This document shows positions 7,201 through 8,959 of a stretch of 8,959 bases of DNA, piece by piece (position 1 is the first letter of the stretch; each line of letters begins with the position of its first letter). The DNA is from Acidobacteriaceae bacterium. GTDB taxonomy: Bacteria; Acidobacteriota; Terriglobia; Terriglobales; Acidobacteriaceae. The DNA is taken from positions 1-8,959 of the forward strand of contig JASHVU010000662.1 in assembly GCA_030044455.1 (NCBI GenBank). Direction: 5' to 3'. The notes under the pieces are model-generated. The model saw only the letters and a program-made list of their open reading frames with translations, ran no database searches and was not told where the DNA came from. The position numbers and the translations under genes are program-made.

Positions 7201-8959
7201 GCCGTTGTCGCCGTGCCGGTATCGTAGGCCAAGTTGGTGTCGAGATGGTTGTTGGCGATGAAGTATTCGAGAATCTCGTTTACGAGATCGATGTACGGCA
7301 TCGAGGTGTTGGTGTTTTCGCAAGTGAGAGGCATCGCGCCCAGATCGGGCCGCCTGCCCGGCACTTTGCCGTCCAAGCTCCCGATCAGCACATCGAGAGG
7401 TGTGTATCCTGCGGCGTTGGCCGCAGAGCTGGCTGCGCCGCTCGCAGAATTGGGCGGCCCCAGAAACTGCAGCACGTCAACAAAATACGCCGCCGGGCTC
7501 AGCACCGATCTGCAATCCTGGCATTGGCAATAATCCATATTCCCAAAGAGCGTGGCGATCGATGGGAACTGCTGGATCAATGAGTTCTTCGCCGCTTGCT
7601 TCTGCGCCGGGGTCGTCGACAAGGAGTACACCGGTGGCGCTGTGTCCATCAAAATCGCCGACGAACAGATGTTAAACGTGACCGAAGAGACGGACTGCGA
7701 CTGACCCCAGACCCACTGTGCCTCGCCTGGCGGGAATAGATCGCCGTACCTGGCGATGAAGTCCGCTTGATCGATCGATGCGATCTGTCTGGCCGACGTG
7801 AATCCGGCGCTCAGCGCCGCCTGGAACGATTCGTTGCTGGGTGTCACCTGGTATAGGCGGTGCAGAGTCTTTACAGTCTGGAGAGAAGCGCTGTCGAGCG
7901 GCGGCAATTGGCTTGCCGAACTGGCCAGGAAGGCATTCAGCGGCGTGCGCCCGAGGCTATAACCTAGCGCCGCGGCGGCGCGCAGGAAATTCGCCGCAGG
8001 CTGTGCCGTCGCACTGCTCACGGCAAGTTGCTGACGTTCGAGCATCCTGGCCGTTACCTGTGTGGGAAAGCTGATACGAACTTTACGCGCCATGTCGCCG
8101 GCATAAGCCGCGAGCCGGTCGTTGGTGGTGGCGCCGGTAAAGACCGAGGGAATGAGCGAGTCGAGCGGGATGCCGGGCGTGCCGGGGATGCCGTTAGCCA
8201 CGTCTTGGAGCGTCGTCTGCCATGTGGCAGGCTGGTCGTAGTCTTTCTCGGCCAGCTGCGGAAGGCTTGCAACATCGCCAAAACTCACTTGCAGCGCATT
8301 AGCCAGCGGCGCGTTGTTGAAGGTGAGGTAAAGAAACTTTCCCTGCAGCTTCAGGGCATCTAGTGTGTCGGCGCTCAGACCAAGCTGCGCCGCCTGGGTC
8401 CAGAAAGAATCCGAGCTGCCGCTGCTGAAATAGAGGTTGGTGAACTCGGCTTGCAGATTCGCGTCGCTGATTTTTCCAGCGGCCATTTGCGCAAAGGTGG
8501 AGACACCGCCCGAGGTGATCGTCGCGGCCTGGCTCTGCGTGGCAAAGGTACTGAATTGCGAAACCGTTGTGTCGATCTGCTTGTCATTCAGGCTGACTAC
8601 GCCGGCGGTATTAGCGGCCGCGAGCGCCATCTGCATCGTGGCCGGCGGAATGGTGGCCAGTGTGGTGGGATCAGTGGGCAGCCCGGCCCGGAACATCGAG
8701 TACAGCCCTTCCTGGCTGATTCCCGTGGTTTGCGCGTGTTGCGCGGCCAGCGCCCCCAGCGCGGTCACGCGGGCATCCCAGTTGGTGGTTTGGTTCAGCA
8801 GTGTCAGGTCCTGCTGGCCCACGTTCTCCTGCGCCGCGCTTAGCTTCGCCACTCCGCCAATGCTCTTCTCCATGTCCGAGGAGAGCAATTGGAATTCCGG
8901 GGTTGCCGGGATTACGTTCGACGGAACCACAAGGTTCAGCGTCTCTTGCGCTGCCGCGT
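1284..8959 (-). CDS. Tc toxin A subunit, N-terminal chain (VRP1, PA14-like and neuraminidase-like regions), 5' end outside window
   Basis: This is the large shell-forming part of a Tc-toxin A subunit; in the family, TcA pentamers bind the target cell and inject the toxic TcC fragment through a central channel. Residues are numbered from the GTG at 8930. A helical N-terminal part includes LYSMFRAGLPTDP (77-88). The VRP1 signature CQCQDC...SPAAYFVDVLQFL is at 468-490, followed by RRPDL (526-530) and PYIDLVNEILEYF (545-557). LNVDVEDVIDLKQMSGIDPF (1025-1044) is a shell motif. Next come a threefold repeat (about 1150-1440), a PA14-like domain (about 1543-1683) and a neuraminidase-like domain (about 1988-2420: WMKRYRVWQANREIFLYPENW, DIDGDHIALAIWKGRLNVFW). 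A low-complexity tail (2421-2548) ends in PGKPAKR and TGA. The GTG has no visible Shine-Dalgarno sequence, and the frame stays open to the window edge (AAAQETLNL precedes it), so the gene most likely starts further right. Single-chain TcA proteins are about 2500 residues in total, so this chain alone is unusually long and still lacks the channel part, which the next gene supplies. The family call is secure; exact domain limits are estimates. Confidence 0.93.
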   Translation of the reverse strand, partial: AAAQETLNLVVPSNVIPATPEFQLLSSDMEKSIGGVAKLSAAQENVGQQDLTLLNQTTNWDARVTALGALAAQHAQTTGISQEGLYSMFRAGLPTDPTTLATIPPATMQMALAAANTAGVVSLNDKQIDTTVSQFSTFATQSQAATITSGGVSTFAQMAAGKISDANLQAEFTNLYFSSGSSDSFWTQAAQLGLSADTLDALKLQGKFLYLTFNNAPLANALQVSFGDVASLPQLAEKDYDQPATWQTTLQDVANGIPGTPGIPLDSLIPSVFTGATTNDRLAAYAGDMARKVRISFPTQVTARMLERQQLAVSSATAQPAANFLRAAAALGYSLGRTPLNAFLASSASQLPPLDSASLQTVKTLHRLYQVTPSNESFQAALSAGFTSARQIASIDQADFIARYGDLFPPGEAQWVWGQSQSVSSVTFNICSSAILMDTAPPVYSLSTTPAQKQAAKNSLIQQFPSIATLFGNMDYCQCQDCRSVLSPAAYFVDVLQFLGPPNSASGAASSAANAAGYTPLDVLIGSLDGKVPGRRPDLGAMPLTCENTNTSMPYIDLVNEILEYFIANNHLDTNLAYDTGTATTAELTAEPQNILPIVYNQYLKAALFPISLPFDLWIATVRGFLGYFKTQLAQVLDTLRPVDNLELFTDANNFPYYRAQIFAESLGLAPCDYQVLTGTAVGLNPVTANWFKLYGYPSEAAALNGTANLEPLNSAENLAQVLGLTYQQLADLLETGFLNPGLYPLIYQFNRLGIDMSDAFSYTGQPGYPALSASDAAAFEAQLSAITARYKNIDPSFNATTWLQSVLPANYSSKVLVLADPDSGCNFSATTLQYADNKTAAAPLDFLKINLFVRLWQKLGWTMGEVDRALQAFFPANLPAWSDPGFSAAFTTAWETALVYLAHLDTLNTELAPAMGRDALLPLWSNLPVQGPNPLYGQLFLPSSVLNNDPDFDDPTGNFPAPLAGLSASLQTFSSHLASIQGVLGLTSDDINAIFADVGAAADMVTVSGANVPAFTLNNLSICYRYSTLAKCLNVDVEDVIDLKQMSGIDPFTPVTGTAIANLSQDVLFNTTLAFVTDAQAVANSGFAVEDLQYLLRHQFDPVGKYQVDQNAILTLLQQTASGLAQIASQNALPANLTSVPETLLDQILSGLIPTQILKSLLTLLTNAQDLSATQSAAAAIDPTPFADETALSFSYDSTTQIQTVTYTGLLLDWKKAELLAINSSTEFSALLNGLQQAGITALTQNVGNLLGVWAGLIEYEAVETNVTAGFGSAQVTELTATDPALSLSYDAVGQLQWAGYRGVLTEANKDALAAVAMPSLALANLLTSVLSDLQAQSLGSYESLVGGLVAMLTNAQIFEASSSPVTAANQVDATAFANLVAAAQQNGTIMGPVPPIQFTYEAGSQTETIGIQGVLTDALRATISGLAGVSATAQTLLQSARNSMASLYGSLAGTLMTVGATDLDNNVAPYLGLDATLSQRQAKAELIEVYLPLEANSLSLNFILQTLSSNLSSDPSLTEALVTDTALLSDPSNPGKSLQGSFLGLAQQGVSGAYLKSDGTLLASNIAATADSAEAPSSAAGMASCTFSGYLQVPTDGPYRFFAELGDIGATAEFELISPPNSPLIANPVISNSVAASVTNDEISQFVTLQGGVFYQFTLTFASLGPKGASMEVQSENMPKGPLSQIVLCPQTPANNFLACYTLLAKALQILSTTNIDEREIGYMIANAGLFSSIRLSSLPTQPSDAKMTSLFAQMLMLIDYADLRKNPAGGTDGLIDVFEGVGTTFTEAPGSATSNTNTACPWTALANLFRRDVASVRAIAEYFGLIQDQIVGANENVTATGDFGDNKGIRRIWQALQLIQILGIPVSVLTASTAIASLTPPAAPMTIATNFKNAVKAQYTVSQWLPIAQSVFDPLRQAKRDALVVYLINMLQLENENQLFEYFLVDPGMEPVVQTSRLRLGMSSLQTFVQRCLLDLENGNSNPALNVSPSAIDADWWSWMKRYRVWQANREIFLYPENWMEPEMRTGMSDLFETLEGAILQGDVTDDLVNQAFLDYLTGLELRSRLDVVATYFDQNLTDAGTSTLHVLARTYGHPHKYFYRTYSSGVWNPWIAVTEDIDGDHIALAIWKGRLNVFWVTYITQTQAPSAPAASSSGTTPASSLSIDDLTSNVSSAIVPQTLVQPQLHWCEYYQGKWSTRISSDINKYDPIAVQNTPENPFDPSQIYIRITKDSDEGGGEGAVKVYLDFPISMTLDPAYVKVAEAWLAELLAYAFGFGANPGPLPLPNYSFRVTSKNCDLVLNEDFLNFAPMNPYDTTGVDATMYTGSGSLSATFQNTFNSTGSGTTTTEPILQTVNSFSLLPCSNPVVPAPFLDPTQPDYVQAGSLVSPFFYKDTSDPNTTDEMTFYVQPQLTETTITSWTRWAVNFASPSASITSGSYLNGLAIKAQAPTAGPTTPLPVDQSSSNFPMKISPDWLTSPDTTVLYNGTIVGKAGGINANSQPAVSAAKIAANAAAGGARTSQPMGVVLRPGGLTSSQISALAKAVPTAPGKPAKR
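1287..1670 (-). other. Low-complexity C-terminal tail of the first TcA chain
   Basis: Residues 2421-2548 follow the last recognisable neuraminidase-like strand and match no TcA block that I know. The tail is rich in Ala, Ser, Pro, Gly and Thr, contains SISPDWLTSP-like polar stretches and an alanine run near 2499-2508, and ends in a basic PGKPAKR. In single-chain TcA proteins this point leads almost directly to the HPYV block, which here is found in the second gene. The tail is therefore extra sequence created at, or tolerated by, the split. Confidence 0.6.
1671..2969 (-). other. Tc neuraminidase-like domain
   Basis: Residues about 1988-2420 carry the conserved series of TcA proteins: WSWMKRYRVWQANREIFLYP (1991-2010), ENWMEPEMR, GAILQGDVTDDLVNQAFLDY (2031-2050), LHVLARTYGHPHKYFYRTY (2079-2097), WIAVTEDIDGDHIALAIWKG (2105-2124), RLNVFW, WCEYYQGKWS (2181-2190), NYSFRVTSK, and SPFFYKD...MTFYVQPQLTETTI (2381-2410). 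In this family the domain is structural or receptor-facing and is not expected to be an active sialidase. A Ser/Pro/Ala/Thr-rich loop (2136-2170) is inserted after the RLNVFW strand. Confidence 0.85.
3882..4304 (-). other. PA14-like beta domain within the TcA N-terminal chain
   Basis: Residues about 1543-1683 read as a PA14-type beta sandwich: FSGYLQVPTDGPYRFFAELG (1580-1599), then GATAEFELIS, FVTLQGGVFYQFTLTF (1639-1654) and a closing GASMEVQSEN strand. The order (G-Y-L-x-V-P-x-D-G-x-Y-x-F, then a strand with an acidic residue, then L-x-G-G-x-x-Y) is typical of PA14 domains, which often bind carbohydrates. The classical calcium-binding Asp-Asp pair is not evident, so sugar binding is uncertain. 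It is flanked on both sides by helical shell sequence, so it is an inserted domain and a plausible receptor-binding element. Confidence 0.65.
4611..5483 (-). repeat. Threefold internal protein repeat in the TcA shell
   Basis: Three diverged copies of a beta-hairpin plus helix unit lie at residues 1184-1213 (LSFSYDSTTQIQTVTYTGLL), 1278-1307 (LSLSYDAVGQLQWAGYRGVL) and 1389-1418 (IQFTYEAGSQTETIGIQGVL). In each copy the conserved Tyr (1188, 1282, 1393) is followed by the conserved Gly exactly 13 residues later (1201, 1295, 1406), and then by a helix rich in Ala and Leu. The copies are 94 and 111 residues apart. LTNAQ recurs upstream of copies 1 and 3 (1157-1161 and 1345-1349). The repeat is visible at protein level only; I see no DNA-level tandem repeat. 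The function is unknown, possibly a surface or receptor-contact module inserted in the shell. Confidence 0.7.
7257..7529 (-). other. VRP1-like signature region of the TcA N-terminal chain
   Basis: Residues 468-558 hold the two most recognisable blocks of the Salmonella virulence plasmid A protein-like (VRP1) region found in TcA subunits. The first is CQCQDCRSVLSPAAYFVDV (468-486), the second RRPDLGAMPLTCENTNTSMP (526-545) followed directly by YIDLVNEILEYF. In known TcA structures this part belongs to the alpha-helical outer shell. The cysteines C468, C470, C473 and C537 are the visible candidates for a metal site or disulphide; that role is inference. Confidence 0.85.

Overview
The window is almost entirely one coding module on the minus strand: two consecutive, co-directional genes that together encode a Tc-toxin A subunit (the TcA/TcdA-like, pentamer-forming translocation component of ABC-type Tc toxin complexes). 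I see no RNA genes, CRISPR array, insertion sequence or plausible plus-strand gene. The DNA is GC-rich (high fifties per cent by eye) with a clean Shine-Dalgarno site before the second gene, which fits a bacterium. The style of the protein (large TcA with PA14-like and repeat insertions) resembles soil or environmental bacteria such as Acidobacteriota, but nothing here fixes the taxon.

Layout, in the direction of transcription (right to left). From the right edge (8959) to 1284 runs one reading frame of at least 2548 codons. It is open at the right edge, so the true start probably lies outside. In order it carries an N-terminal helical TcA region, the VRP1 (Salmonella virulence plasmid A protein-like) region with a Cys-rich signature and an RRPDL...PYIDLVNEILE block, a helical shell region, a three-copy Y-x12-G repeat region, a PA14-like beta domain, more helical shell, and the Tc neuraminidase-like domain. 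It ends with a low-complexity Ala/Pro/Gly-rich tail. After 52 bases, with an AGGAG site 6 nt before ATG, a second gene starts at 1231 in a different frame and runs off the left edge (410 codons visible). It opens with the HPYV block that in single-chain TcA proteins follows the neuraminidase-like domain almost directly. Next comes a beta-rich insertion of about 145 residues, then the strongest TcA signatures (YNWEIFFHAPL, WFHYIFNPT, RFWKVAPF, YLDNLIAWGDSLF) that lead into the pore-forming and TcB-binding part.

Together the two products look like one TcA subunit encoded as two chains. The first would form the shell and neuraminidase-like part, the second the linker, channel and B-docking part. 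The unusual aspects are the position of the split (late, inside a loop flanked by non-canonical sequence on both sides), the large size, and the inserted repeat and beta modules. TcB and TcC partners would be expected beyond the left edge but are not visible.
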